NCBI GenBank assembly: GCA_028023455.1
Contig: JAQFVV010006272.1
Coordinates: 519,501-583,500 of the forward strand
Origin: Epiperipatus broadwayi
Lineage: Eukaryota > Onychophora > Udeonychophora > Euonychophora > Peripatidae
Length of the DNA stretch: 64,000 nt
Reading direction: 5' to 3'
The position numbers and the translations under genes were made by a program. The notes below the pieces were generated by a model, which made no database searches, was not told the DNA's origin, and saw nothing but the letters and a program-made list of their open reading frames with translations. Positions 12,651 to 25,760 of this stretch are shown here, piece after piece (within the stretch, counting starts at the first letter, position 1; every line of letters begins with the position of its first letter).

Positions 12651-15600
12651 TTATTATTATTATTATTATTATTATATTTCAAAAGGCACTTTATTAACTC
12701 AAAGAAACTTTACATTGTTTGCATGTTTTACATTGTGTTACATTGAATTATTTACATATATTAATTTGCTCCAGAAATGGATGTTTCAATTGAAAAAACA
12801 TTGTCCATTATTAGTTAGTTCAAGCGAGAACATAGTTCCTTGTCTTTATGTTGTATGCAGTTTCTTCCAATTATAAACTGCTGTAATTGTGCATGGTCCA
12901 ATTTTAATTGATTGCTCATTATTTCTTGCATGTCACTATAGTTCATTATAATGTCTCTCTTTTTAATTAAATTGATAAAATGTTTGTGAATTTTGCTGAT
13001 ATTGGTTTAACTGAGTGTGTAATATACTTACAACATTGATGGCTGTTTTAACAAAGACCAAGTTGCTTCATATAAAAGTGGACAGGTAATTAGCCTATCT
13101 CTATTTTGAATGCATGCTAATTTGTTTTTAAATGTAGACAAGTGGTGTCTGGTATTTTTTCCAATCAAGAAAGTGCATCTGGTGCACCAGAATGCATATA
13201 AGATGAATGTGGCCACTCTAATGCTGGGTATTGATCTCTCCCTGAAAGCACCAAGTATTTGATTAATCATGATACCTGGCTTTCTGTATGCATTACACAT
13301 AATCTGTCTTGTTTTGTTTAGAGCCAAACACTTGTATATAAGGTGGTGTAGTGTCTCCTCTGCTTGGTGACACAGTCCACAGAAGGGATCAATGGATAGA
13401 TATAGTCTTTTATGATATAGAATATGTGTTGTTGGCATCGCAACTAGACTCATTTTGATTATGAAGTCAAAATATTTGGAATCAAGCACCCATTTTTTAA
13501 ATTCCTTGAGCAATTTTTTGTTGTTAATTTCCAACATAGGAGGGGAAGCACTCATATCAGTTTGAGTGTTGACTAAATCATAGATTTCCCAGTATGAATA
13601 TTTATTTAGAAACTGATCTGGATTATGTACAGTGGTTTTGTATTGATAGATAATGGTAGCAAAGAATAATTTTTTTGGAGGCGGCCTATCTGTTGGAGTG
13701 ACCTCGACCAAGTGTTTAAGTCTAAGGAATTTTGCAATTGGGGTGACTATTAGGTTTCTCAGCTTTTGTAATTGGAAGATGTTAATGCTATGCAAGCCAA
13801 GACCATTTTTGATAAGGGGTTTGTTGAGTTTTTTAGATGAGATTGCTACAGTTTTTTTAGACCAGAGTAGCTTATTATATATGGTTTTAATTTTTGCAAT
13901 AAATGCTTTTGAGAAAGAAACAACTGGCACATAATAAACTATTTTTGTTGTAATAAGCTGATTAATTAACTGTACTTTTGCATATAGTGACATATATGTT
14001 TTTGATAAAGAGTCTACTATTCTTTCAGCTTCTTCTTTCAGCCTATTTTGAATGTGACATCTAATTCCCATGATTCCCAAATGAAATGGGAACCCAAGGA
14101 AAGGGATTGGCTTTGAGTTGTAGTTTGATTCACATTGCTTTCCAGTGAATAGTGTCCAAGCTGTAGTTTATTCAGGATTTAATTTGTATTTTTGTGGATA
14201 TTCTTGCAGTATCTTTTGTAGCTGTGGTATTTGTTTTTTGGATGTCAGGAAGACAGTGACATCATCCATGTATGCAAGGCATGCAGTTTGCTGTTCTGTG
14301 CCAGGTATCTCAATTCCACCAAAAGTCTGCTGTATGCTATTAATGAGGGGATTAATGTATAATATAAACAGCAACGAGCTAAGAGGGGACCCATGGGATA
14401 TTGACTGAGTTGGGGTGAATGATTGGGAGTTTTTTCCATTTAGTGTTACATGAATCTCTCTATTTAAAAGTAGGTTAGCTATTAGGTACAAGTGTGTTCT
14501 AGGGATTTGAGTGTTTTCAAGCATTTCTATTAGTGTAGATATGTTTACTGAATCAAAGAGAGCCTCAATATCAAGCTGTACCACAATGGGAGCATATTTT
14601 TTTCTCTGTCTGACTGTTTTTAGAATTGCTTTAAATAACAATGCTGCCTCTGTTGTTGAAGAGCCCTTCTTTGCATACTGTGCTTCAGAAATGAGTGGTA
14701 ATATGTATGATTCAATTTCATCTTTAATAATTTTTTTGATGATCTTGATAGGCAATGGTCCCATAGATATTGGTCTAAGGTCAGTAGTTAGTGGAATGAT
14801 TGTTTTCTTTTTATTATATGGCACTAGGGCAAGTGTGTAGACCCCCTCAATGGTCATGATTTTCTGTGTTAAATAGTTAGCTAAACAATTTAAATATTTT
14901 GCTGTAAATTTGCTTAGATGTTTTAATATAAATAGTGGGATTCCAGGACTTCCTGGGTGATAAGCATCTGGAATACTATTGAGTTTAGCTATGAAAAGAT
15001 CTGTAGCAAATGGGGTTTCAGTCCCAGGAGGGCCAAACATATCATGCATTATTGTAGGTGATTCCTGTGTTTGTAACTTTTTTTTGAAAAATTCAAAGAT
15101 GGGCATAATCATATTTTGACCTGCATATGTTGCATTATCTGCATTTATTGCCATTGGCACCTTTATATTCAGCTTGTTTCCAAGTGCCCACCTTATGTAA
15201 TCTCTGGTCCAAGTATGAGGTTTGAGGAGGCATGTTTTACTTTTTTTTATTTTTAAATAGCTTTTAAGTGCATCACAAGCATTATTGTATGCATGCGTAA
15301 GCTTAAATATGTACTACTGTGTGTAGTGTGATGGGTTTATCTTGATTATCTGCTGATGTAACTGGTCTGCTAGAGATAGAAGTTTTGATGGTGGAGGTTG
15401 CTTCATGGTTAAATGGTTGATGTTAAATGACAGTATACCAATAAATGCAAGATATTGTTGTACTGGGTCAAGGTCCATATCTTTAATTTTATTTAGCATT
15501 ATATATGTCTCAGAAAAAATGAATTCCTTGGTTGCTGTAGGGAGTAGAATTTGTATTGTTTTTGTGAGTGGATGTGTTGATGTTTGGATCTGATCACAAT

Positions 15601-15690
15601 TGATTGTAATTATTTGCGCTGAATGATCTGAGAAGACTGCAGGAGTTAATTTGATTGTAATTAGGTGGTGGAGTATTGGGGAATAAAAAC
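12651..15690 (-). mobile_element. Non-LTR retrotransposon, copy A (broken, 5' truncated)
   Basis: A minus-strand LINE related throughout to copy B at 17.2-20.5 kb. Its coding remains fall in three blocks. 15314-15690 holds the post-endonuclease region with FSDHSAQ. 14168-15160 is the RT domain, with VVQLDIEALFDSV, HGSPLSSLLF and the catalytic box AYMDD. 13028-14080 is the C-terminal domain, with FCGLCHQAEETLHHLIYKC (CxxC-x8-H-x4-C). Frameshifts and stops separate the blocks, so it is inactive. The 3' end is a (TAA)n tail (12651-12675 on the + strand). The 5' end stops abruptly against the (ATT)n array at 15691, consistent with 5' truncation. The clade is not assigned. Confidence 0.85.
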
Positions 15691-15820
<130 letters not shown>

Positions 15821-16900
15821 TAGTCGTACAGCATATATTAAATTCAATAATAAAGTTTCATCTAATTTTGAATGCAATTTAGGTGTTCCACAGGGTAGTA
15901 TTTTAGCACCCATGCTGTTTAATGTTTACATTAATGATCTTAATGATTGCTTGAGATATTCTTTTCTGTTAAGCTATGCTGATGACTGTAAGATTTTTAG
16001 AAGAATTGTATCAGTGAACGATTGTGTTCTCCTTCAGAAGGATATTGATAACTTTAGTGCTTGGTGTCAGTCAAATAATATGACAGTTAATTTGGATAAA
16101 TGTTCCTTTATTTCTTATTCCAAAAAATCTGAAGTTTTACAGTTTTATTATTATATCAATTCTCATAAAATTATTTCAGTTAAATGCCAAAAAGATCTTG
16201 GAATTATGTTTTCTTGTAATGGATCTTTTATTCCTCATCTTGAAATGATTGTTGGTAAAGCTTTTAAGGTTATGGGTGCCATTCTTAGACATGGTTATCA
16301 GTTCAGTAATGATACTAAATGGAAATTGTTTTTTTCATTGGTTCTTCCTATTATTGAATATGGTTCAATAATTTGGAACCCTAGTTCTTTGCAAGGATGT
16401 AACTTGTTGCAGTCTATTTCAAAGAAGTTTTTCAAATATGTTTCTTGGGAGGGTAAAATGATTAATCTTTCATCTAGACGAAAGTATAGGGATTTGAAAT
16501 ATTTTTATAAAATTGTTAATAAACAGATTATTTTATCAGATATAGTTTCAACTATCTCAGTTAGGTCTTTGAGTTATGATACTAGGTCTACTTGTGTATA
16601 TCAGATTCAAACATGCCGTTCTAATATTCTTAAATTTTCTCCTTTATTTAGGTTACCCTCTTTATATAATCAAATTGGGAGTAACCTTAATCTGTGTGAC
16701 ATTGATTATAAGAAATTTTGTAATCTTGTTAAACTGAAATGTGAAGTTTGATTTTGTCTTTTAAATTTTACTTTATTATGTATACATTTATATTTTCATT
16801 TTATGTTATATGTTTTATTTTCACTTTTATTATATGTGCAAGCTGTAATTGGCTTTATGCTGTTGTTTAGCACTTAAATAAATGAATTGAATTGAATTGA
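15821..16900 (+). mobile_element. Jockey-superfamily LINE fragment, 3' half of RT
   Basis: An in-frame coding stretch runs from the microsatellite to a stop at 16751. It contains GVPQGSILAPMLFNVYINDL (RT motif B, about 15873-15940) and LLSYADD with the catalytic aspartates near 15970-15990. It continues through the thumb and C-terminal region (for example LGIMFSCNGSF and VLPIIEYGSIIWNP) of Jockey/CR1-like elements. The frame has no stop for about 310 codons, so the insertion may be fairly recent, but it is 5' truncated and lacks the endonuclease and RT palm start. After a short 3' UTR with AATAAA near 16876, the element ends in a (GAATT)n tail that merges into (ATT)n. Confidence 0.85.
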
Positions 16901-17232
<332 letters not shown>

Positions 17233-20200
17233 GTTTCAAAGAAAAGAACTTTATTGATAACCATAGAGTTACATTTGCTATAAGACACTTCATATACATA
17301 TATTTACATTGCTAGTGAGTAAACCAAGTTTAAGTTGGTATCTGTGATGTACAAAAAAGAACTTAACTTAGGAGGGAAAGATATTTAAACATTGTTAGGG
17401 GGGGTGAAAATACATATGTATACGTTACATTTATGAGTGCTGCTTGCTGTAATCATAGTTCTCCAAAGTCTTGGGTTATCATTGTTCAATTTGCAAAACT
17501 TCAACTTTGATGTATATTGCCATGCTGGGTTTAGTTTGCTTTCCAGTATTTGAGGTCTGATTTTGTTGTTACTGTCCTTTATATTAATATTATGCAATCA
17601 AAGACAACATTCTGTTTTTTTATTTGTAGATAATTGCCACATTTTTTTATATATATATATTGGTTGAGGGCATAGATTTTGGTTATTGGGAGCCATCTTA
17701 GAGGTTTGATTGTTGTGTTATCAGTGACCAGGTTGCTGCATAGATGTCTGGATGTGCAATTTTATTGTCTCTGGCTCGTAGTTTTGCCAGTTTGATATTG
17801 AAAGTTGATGGATGTCGCCTTGTGTTGTTACCTAGAGTGAATGTGCATCTAGTGCACCAGTATGCATAAAGCATAAAAGTGGCTGCACGGACTGATGGAA
17901 TAGAGCCTTTGCAATATGAATTAATGATTGTTTGAAGGGTTGTGTTAGATTGTCTATATGCTCCTATCATAATAACTCGAATTCTGTCTAGTGCCGGACA
18001 AAGATAGAATAGATGTTCCTGTGTTTCTTCAGCCCTGTGACACAGGGGACAAAAAGGATCAATGTTAGTGTATAGTCTCCGATATCTCAGAAAATATGTC
18101 ATGGGCAGTGCTTGTAGGTTTAGTCTCAGCAAAAAATCAAAATACTTTGGCTCCAGTGACCATTTTTTAAACTTACGGAGTAATTGTAGATTATTGATTT
18201 TCAGCATTGTCAGATTGGTGTCATGGGTTGGATTTGGATGGATTAATGAATAAATTTGCCAGTATGAATGCTTGTATATTGTCTGAAGAGATATCTGTGG
18301 AGCTGTGGTTTTTATATGATTGATCATTGATGCTAGTTGGTCATAAGCAGGGGGTGGTCTATCTGTTGGTGTTATTTGAAGTAGGCATTCAAGCATTGGA
18401 AAGTGTTTGACTGTGGATGTTATTAAGTTTGTGGCCTTCTGTAGATGGAAAATATAAATACTATGAAGTCCTAGTCCATTGTGAATAGGTGGTCTGGTAA
18501 GTTGTTTTGCAGATATTGACACAGTCTTCCTCTGCCACAAGAGCTTATTACAGAGAGAAGAGATTTTGTTAATAAAACCTTTAGAAAATGTGATAATGGG
18601 TGAGTAATAGGTGATTTTTGTTATGGCTAGCTGGTTAAATAGCTGGATCTTGGAGTATATTGAAAGATATGCCTTTGAGAGAGAAGTAGTAATTCGCTCT
18701 GTTTCTTCTTTGAGTTTGTTCTGGATCTTGACCCTCATTGCACTTGCACTCATATAAAAGGGAAATCCCAAGAAAGCAGATGGCTTTCCCCCATACATGC
18801 CCGTGTACTGCTTTGCATTATAAAGAGACCAAACTGCCGTCTTATTTAGATTGACCCTGAGTTTGTGTGTAGCTGCAAATTCTTGTAGTATTGTATGCAA
18901 GGCTGGTAGGTGTTTTTTAGATGGGAGGAAGACAGTTATATCATCCATATAAGCGATACATGTTACCTGCTGAGATGTGTTTGGTATTTGGATGCCAATG
19001 AATGTTTGCTGGATTTTTATTAATAGAGGGTTGATGTAAAAGGTGAAAAGTAAAGCACTCAGGGGGGATCCTTGTGAGATTGATTGTGTTGGAATAAAAG
19101 ATTCAGAATTTTTGCCACTGAGTGTAATATGTATATCCCGATTTAACAACAAGTTGGTTATAACATATAAAATAGTGCGAGGTATTGCAGTGGCAGCCAA
19201 CATTTTAATTAATATCTCGATTGCCACAGAATCAAAAGCTGATTCAATGTCTATTTGAACTGCAACTGGGCTGTATTTTTTCCGGCCTCGCACCGATCCC
19301 AATACAGCTTTGAAAAGAAGTGCTGCCTGTCCTGTAGATGATTGCTTTCTTGCAAACTGATATGGTGAAATCAATGGGAGCAGATATGATTCAATCCTGT
19401 CTTTAATGACTTTCTCAATGATCTTGATGGCTATTGGGCACATGGAGATAGGCCTAATATTATTAAGGGTGGTTATTGGAGCTGGTTTCTTATTAAATGG
19501 TACTATTGCAATTGGATAAAGATTTTCAATGTTGTATATTTTTTGTGAGAGATAGTTTGCAAGATTACATAATACTTGATTAGTTGTATGGCTAAGGTGT
19601 TCGTACACAAATTTTGGTATGCCATGAGTGCCTGGATGACAGGCATTGGGCAGAGTGGCAAGCTTCAAAGCAAATTCATTAATGGTAAATGGTGTATTTG
19701 TTTCAGGTGATCCAAAATAATCGGGGGGTGGGTTGAAGAGTTGATGTGTCTGAAGATTCTGTTTGAAATGCTTATAAATAGGTTCAATCATGTTATGTGC
19801 TGCATGTATAGTTGTTCCAATTTGAAGTGCCATAGGTACTCTAATGGTGGAGGGAAAACCCATGGCCCATCTGATGTAGCCTCTAGTCCATGTATGTTGT
19901 TGACTGAGGCAGATTTTGCTTTTTTTTATCGCTAAATAGTCTTTAAGTGCTGCACATGTGCTGTTATATGCCTGGGTGAGCTTATATATATGCTGATATG
20001 TATTTTGAGTAGGTTTAGACATTGTTATCCTCTTGTGAAGTTCATCTGTCAGAGCTAATAGCCTGGAGGGTGGAGGTTTTTTTTTGGTGACATGGTCAAT
20101 ATTGAATGAAAGTATATTTATGTATGCCTGATATCTCTGCACAGCACTTAGTTGTAGTCCTGCAAGTTTATGGAGCATAATATATGTTTCAGATCGGAAG

Positions 20201-20513
20201 GATTCTGGAGTGGATGCTGGTATTAGAATTCTCATTGTTTTCCCAAGTGGTAGTGTAGTTGGCTGAATTTCAGTTAGATCAAGTGTTGCAGTTTGAGCAG
20301 AGTGATCTGAGAATGGGGATGGATTGAGCTTGAGGCTGAAGTAATGATGCAGCATTGGTGAATAGAAGCAAAGGTCAATTAAAGATGTGTGTCGGTTATT
20401 ATGGAATGTTACTGTGTTTGGTGGTAAAAAACCTTCAGCACTCATGAGTGGTATTGCAATTTGATGCAGCCATTTTGAGATGAAATCTGTGTACTTCATG
20501 TTAAAATCTCCCA
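17233..20513 (-). mobile_element. Non-LTR retrotransposon, copy B (long intact RT ORF)
   Basis: A minus-strand LINE with an open frame from 20513 down to 17698. Numbering from the apparent ATG at 20595, the last part of an AP-type endonuclease is seen as GDFN (29-32) and FSDHSA (95-100). RT follows with RPISM (381-385), VQIDIESAFDSV (446-457), SQGSPLSALLF (507-517) and YMDD (549-552). A CPLC-x8-H-x4-C zinc-finger-like motif lies at about 848-865. The first 27 residues of the apparent ORF come from the flanking repeat array, so the element is 5' truncated within the endonuclease and cannot be autonomous. The uninterrupted frame of over 900 codons suggests a younger insertion than copy A. The 3' UTR (17233-17697) ends in (TAA)n. 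Confidence 0.9.
17698..20513 (-). CDS. LINE endonuclease (partial)-reverse transcriptase polyprotein
   Basis: This is the coding part of LINE copy B. The protein would copy element RNA into DNA at a nicked target. It shows the end of an AP-endonuclease fold, a full RT palm/fingers set with catalytic YMDD, and a C-terminal CCHC-type motif. No stop or frameshift was noticed. The true start codon is missing because the 5' end is truncated. An ATG at 20595 lies in unrelated repeat DNA and keeps the frame by chance. It is antisense to the host receptor gene and probably not expressed as a host gene. Confidence 0.85.
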
Positions 20514-21683
20514 CATTCATATCGGCTTTTTCAAACCAAATTGTGCAAATGCTTTTTGCAAGTGTTAAATAATAAATGAATACCCTCTGACCCATACAAG
20601 ATATAGAATTTATGCAGCAATAAAAGGAATCCTCTTATTACTACAACTCAAATATTTATATATGAGCAAATCTGAAGTACTGGCACAGAAGGTGTGACTA
20701 TAGAACAGTCACTTTGAATTACTATATATAACTTATGAATGAATGACGCTGATGAAATTTACTAGAATTTACTGAACGTCATTCCAACTGAAATTAATCA
20801 TATATATAAATCAGCATTTATTTTTTATAGCATCTGTATACAATTGTAATCACATTCATATCGGCTTTTTTCAAACCAAATTGTGCAAACGCTTTTTGCG
20901 AGTGTTAAATAATAAATGAATACCCTCTGACCCATACAAGATATAGAATTTATGCAGCAATAAAAAGAATCCTCTTATTACTATGACTCAAATATTTATA
21001 TATGAGCAAATCTGAAGTACTGGCACAGAAGGTGTGACTATAGAACAGTCACTTTGAATTACTATATATAACTTATGAATGAATGACACCGATGAAATTT
21101 ACTAGAATTTACTGAACGTCATTCCAACTGAAATTAATCATATATATAAATCAGCATTTATTTTTTATAGCGTCTGTATACAATTGTAATCACATTCATA
21201 TCGGCTTTTTCAAACCGAATTGTGCAAACGCTTTTTGCGAGTGTTAAATAATAAATGAATACCCTCTGACCCATACAAGATATAGAATTTATGCAGCAAT
21301 AAAAGGAATCCTCTTATTACTACGACTCAAATATTTATATATGAGCAAATCTGAAGTACTGGAATGACGTTCAGTAAATTCTAGTAAATTTCATCGGCGT
21401 CATTCATTCATAAGTTATATATAGTAATTCAAAGTGACTGTTCTATAGTCACACCTTCTGTGCCAGTACTTTAGATTTGCTCATATATAAATATTTGAGT
21501 CATAGTAATAAGAGGATTCCTTTTATTGCTGCATAAATTCTATATCTTGTATGGGTGAGAGGGTATTCATTTATTATTTAACACTCGCAAAAAGCGTTCT
21601 GCACAATTTGGTTTGAAAAAGCCAATATGAATGTGATTACAATTGTATACAGACGCTATAAAAAATAAATGCTGATTTATATT
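20514..21683. repeat. Tandem/inverted array 1 of a ~340-bp repeat
   Basis: Direct copies start with CATTCATATCGGCTTTTT at about 20514, 20853 and 21193, spaced 339-340 bp. The third is cut off near 21360, where a nearly complete inverted copy begins ('ggaatgacgttcag'), ending near 21683. The layout is therefore D-D-D(partial)-I. Each unit contains a small hairpin, GAATGACG..CGTCATTC. The family is clearly related to array 2 at 31282-32399, and both arrays share the same outer termini (left CATTYAWATC.., right ..AATAAATGCT). The left end abuts the truncated 5' end of LINE copy B. No open frame. Confidence 0.9.
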
Positions 21684-21689
21684 ATTATT

Positions 21690-21731
<42 letters not shown>
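21681..21731. repeat. (ATT)n-(GTT)n microsatellite
   Basis: Four ATT units run into about 13 GTT/TTG units at the right end of repeat array 1. Confidence 0.95.
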
Positions 21732-21732
<1 letters not shown>

Positions 21733-22460
21733 TGTTATTGAATGATTTATTGATCAGAAGTTTGTAAAAAAAATTCAAGCACCAGAAAGGATAGAGATGA
21801 GCTATGAAATAAATATGGATTATGACTATAGAATCCAACACTATACTAAACCAAATAGGGGGTATTTATTACAGAAGGATATCCACTTATCTAAAACTAG
21901 TCATAGGAGTATAGTTAGGCTTATACTTAGTATGCACTGATTTTAATATATTTTATATTATGGTTTCTGATATTGAAAAAAAGTCATTAAAGGCGTATGA
22001 ATGAAAGCTGAAAATTAAAGAAGGCAAATGCTTAAATTTATATTTTTCTTAGACCATATTTGCTTTATACATGAATGCACTTCTTTAAAATTAAACAAAA
22101 CCATTAACTAATAATTACATTAATACTTCTTATATAAGCATTTTCTTTATTTCCATTATAATAAATAACTGTGTTAATAATAAAAAATATCAAATCTGTA
22201 ATTTATAAAGATTAAATACAGTATATTCTTTATTTTTTGGTAATACTAATGACTTGCTTAGTTTAAAAGAAAGTGAAATATCTATTTAGTTAAATGCTAA
22301 AGAGTCCAGCAAACTGTAACATTCAGTTAGAAAAACTGATTTTTTATTTCTTCAGGTTTTGAAAATTAAAATAATGCGGAGAAAACAAGTTAATAAACAA
22401 TTTCTGTCCTGTTTGATTTCACTTTATAAATAAAAAAAGATTTTAAAAAAATATTTCTAT
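21732..22460. other. Intronic AT-rich DNA, no gene seen
   Basis: No coding signal or recognisable repeat between array 1 and the RTE element. Confidence 0.5.
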
Positions 22461-22471
22461 GTTCAATAATT

Positions 22472-24396
22472 CATCATCATCATCAACCATTATCAATTCA
22501 CTGCTGGATGAAGGTTTCTCCAAGTTCAATCCATCTTCTCTGATATTAAGCTTCTCTTCTCCACATCACCCTTATACACTTTTTTATTTCATCCATCCAT
22601 CTTCCATGTGGTCTCTTTCTGGGTCTTTTACAATCTCTTGGCATCCAGATTAAGATTTCAATTGTTCATCTATTATCATCTCTTTTAGCAATATGTCCAT
22701 CCCAACTGCACTTTAGTGTTTTAATTTTTTCAATGAGGACACTAATTGTATTCTTACCCATATATTGTATTTTCGATCTCTTTTTGTTACTCCTAACATC
22801 CATCTCTTCAAACTTCTTTGAGTGGTCTGAAGTCTCTGTATCATTCTTCTATTAATGGTTCAAGTCTCAGATCCATAAGAAAGAACTGGTAAAACACATT
22901 TATTAAAAACCTTCCTTTTCAAATACATAGGCATATTCCCTTTTAGTATCAAGTTATTTCTACCAAAAGCACTCCAACCAAGTTTAATTCTATGATTAAT
23001 TTCATCCATTATGTTTCCATCTATATTAATAATCTGAGCAAGCTATTTGTAACTGTTAACTTCTTCTAACTCATCATAATCAATCTTTATTTTCATATTT
23101 TGAGAAAATCGATTAAACATTACTTTAGTCTTTTTAACATTTATCTTTAGTCCTACTTTCATCTGATAACTCCTGCAACATTTCCTGTAGCTCTAAAGCA
23201 TTATTTGCAAAAACAACTACATCATCTGCAAAATCTAAATGACTTAAATAATCTCCATTTACTTTCACTCTTCCCATTTTAATCCACAAAATACTTCTTG
23301 CAGCACTGCTGTAAAAAGTTTTGTAGTTATAGAGTCACCCTCCCTTCTTATTGTTGATTTTCTCTGTATCATTATGTAATCTAATTGTTGCTTTTGCATA
23401 TTTATAAATATTCTTTAAAATATGACAATATCCTGGATCTATACCTTGATGATCCAATGCTTTAATCACTGAAGAAATGTTTATAGAATCAAATGCCTTT
23501 TTATAATCTACAAATCCAAAGCATAATGGCAACTCATATTCATTTGTCCTTTCTATAACTTCTCTCAATACCTGGATATGATCTATTGTACTAAAACCAC
23601 TTTTAAGTCCAGCTTGTTCTCTTGGTTGGTAGAAATCCAATGTTCTCTGTAGATGAGTTGTAATTTATCTTGGTAAAAAAATTATATAAAACTGATAAAA
23701 GGCTGATAGGTCTGTAATTTCTAATATCTTCTTTATCACCTTTTTTAAATATTAATATTAATATTGCATTCTTCCAATCATCTGGTATATCTTTATCATT
23801 TAGACATTTGGTATATAACTTTGCTAAAAAAAATTCTATTTCTTTGCCTGCTTTTTTTAATATATCAATTATAATTACATCATTACCTGGAGCCTTTCCT
23901 TTATTCATTTAATTGCATGTCTCACTTCTTCATTTAAAATTCTGGGCAATTCAGAAGATATAATAGATATAGGAGGTACTTGTTCTTTATTACTATATAA
24001 TTCTTGATAAAGATCTTCTACCCATTTCATGATGTCATCTCTCTTTTTAGTAATAATTCCATCTTTTTTTCTTATTGCAGATATAAATTTCCTACCAATA
24101 CCAAAATGTTGTTTTACACTCTTGAGACTTTTATTCTCATCTACAGCTTTCCTTGCTAGTTCACAGTTATACTTTCTTATATCATTTTCAACTCTTTTCC
24201 ACACCATTTTACAAAATTTGAGATATTCAATCCTTTTTAATGCATCATTTTTGTATATCTTCATATTCCTTCTTTTCTTCATAAATTCTCTAGTCTCAGT
24301 AGGAATTTTATTGGTCAATTGCTGCTTTTTTCTACCAGCTATCTTTGTTGCAGTTTTTAAAAATGTATCAGTTATTTTCATATTAATTTCATTCAA
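22472..24396 (-). pseudogene. RTE reverse transcriptase region, frameshifted
   Basis: Three overlapping open blocks in different frames (24396-23905, 23908-23603, 23640-23335) cover the linker and RT fingers/palm. They contain GNDVIIIDILKKAG, NYRPISLLSVLYNFFTK and LCFGFVDYKKAFDSINISSV. Below 23335 the homology continues with stops (FADDVVVF, then a GRNN..LKGNMPMYLK region). It is the continuation of the endonuclease block upstream and is disabled. Confidence 0.85.
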
Positions 24397-24513
24397 ATCT
24401 GAATCATGTTCAAAATCTACTAATACTTGAAACCGATTTGTAAGTTCTAATTTAAATTCATTAGAATGTTTCTGAAGATTAGGAATATCAACTGTAAATA
24501 TTGTTTTTCTTAA

Positions 24514-25404
24514 TCATTTTTGTCTCTCTAGTTTTGCATTAACACATATCTTACATCTTACTAATCGATGATCACTTCCTGTATTAAATTTATTAAGAAC
24601 ATTACAATCTTGAAATATGTATTTTCTGTTAGTCAAAATATAATCCAATTCTGCTGTACCTTCATTTGGATGCTTCCATGTCCATTTCCTTTTAACATTT
24701 TTCTCAAAAAAAGAATTCATAATATAAAGTTTTTCTTTTTCTGCAAACTCCACAAGTCTATGTCCTCTCTCATTTCTATTACCATAACCAAAATTACCTA
24801 CAGCACTTTCATCTTTCATTTGTTTACCAATTCTAGCATTAAAGTCTCCCATAACAATTTTAAAATGTTGTTTCCTCTGATCAAAAGCCTTTTGTACATC
24901 CATATAAAAATCTTCTACTACTTCATCACTATGAGAACTTGTTGAGGCATAAACCTGAATTATCTGCATTTGGTATCTGCTATTAAGTTGTATAACTAAT
25001 CTTGCCACTCTGTCTGATACACCATCAATCTCCACAATGTTGTTCTTCCACTTTTTATTTATAATGAATCCTACTCCACTTGTATTTCCAATATTTGTGC
25101 CTTTATAATAGAGTACATGTCCACTTTTTAAATCAATTGTCTCTTCACCTTTTCTTCTAACTTCACAAAGTCCAATAATGTCCCATTTAATATAAAACAG
25201 TTCTTCTAATTCTTGCAATCTTCCTTCACTTGAAAGTGATCTGCAGTTGTAAGTACCTAAATAAAAAGTCATCATCAAATGGCAGCCTGGGTCTGCAATC
25301 AGGGGATTCTTAGCACCCTCTGCCTTCAGCCACCAACTGCTGCCTTGGTTGGTGACTTTACAGCCTCCTGGGAATAAGGGCCATGATTTATTTTTGTCTG
25401 TCAT
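24514..25404 (-). pseudogene. RTE endonuclease domain (APE type)
   Basis: A 296-codon open block encodes an apurinic/apyrimidinic-type endonuclease that nicks target DNA for reverse transcription. Catalytic motifs are all visible: TYNCRSL (Asn53), CEVRR (Glu81), VYASTSSHS (about 151-159), GDFNARIGK (186-194), LDYILTN and SDHRL (277-281). Such proteins are often misannotated in animals as 'craniofacial development protein 2-like'. The domain looks complete, but the ORF breaks right after it, so the polyprotein is non-functional. Confidence 0.88.
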
Positions 25405-25760
25405 AATTGTATATATCTATTGGAAAAATATTTATCATTTACACAAACATTCATTCTGCCTTATCAGGCACTGAGAAGAAAGACCATGGTGTTTCTTGAT
25501 CTTAAACTCAGAGGTAAAAAGCCAATAAACTCACCACACTGGCTAATGTGTGTTGGCGAGCAGCCCATCCATGTTCATATACTATATGAATAATCACATA
25601 GTAATAACAGCTGCAATGACAAGAATGTATGGAGAGGACCTTAGGAATTTGCCCTTCTCAGTTGCTTTAAGACCTCCAAGAAGAATCAAAGGGTCTGCTT
25701 TCAGTTAATAGCAAACTCCTTTCTGCAGCCGTTCATACTTCTAAGGATCGTTCAATAATT

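Larger units (their letters stand above)
22472..25749 (-). mobile_element. RTE/BovB-like LINE, nearly full length, 11-bp TSD
   Basis: A minus-strand RTE-type retrotransposon of about 3.28 kb. A perfect 11-bp direct repeat, GTTCAATAATT, lies at 22461-22471 and 25750-25760, fixing both ends. The 3' end (low coordinates) carries a short (GAT)n tail, typical of RTE elements. Coding order from the 5' end is endonuclease (25404-24514), linker (24396-23905), RT (23908-23335) and a decayed thumb and C-terminal region (23334-22472) with FADDVVVFANNA near 23232-23197. At least four frameshifts or stops make it inactive. A second, more decayed plus-strand copy begins near 61330. Confidence 0.9.

Noticed and set aside
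13653-14840. Plus-strand open frames inside LINE copy A
   Set aside because: Shadows of the minus-strand RT coding sequence.
20745-20780. CTGATGA followed by GAAC in repeat array 1, resembling a hammerhead core
   Set aside because: CTGATGA occurs only in the first copy; other units read CCGATGA, and the related array 2 reads GGGTGAA. There is no GAAA at the needed place, and the paired arms GAATGACG/CGTCATTC do not sit as hammerhead stem I.
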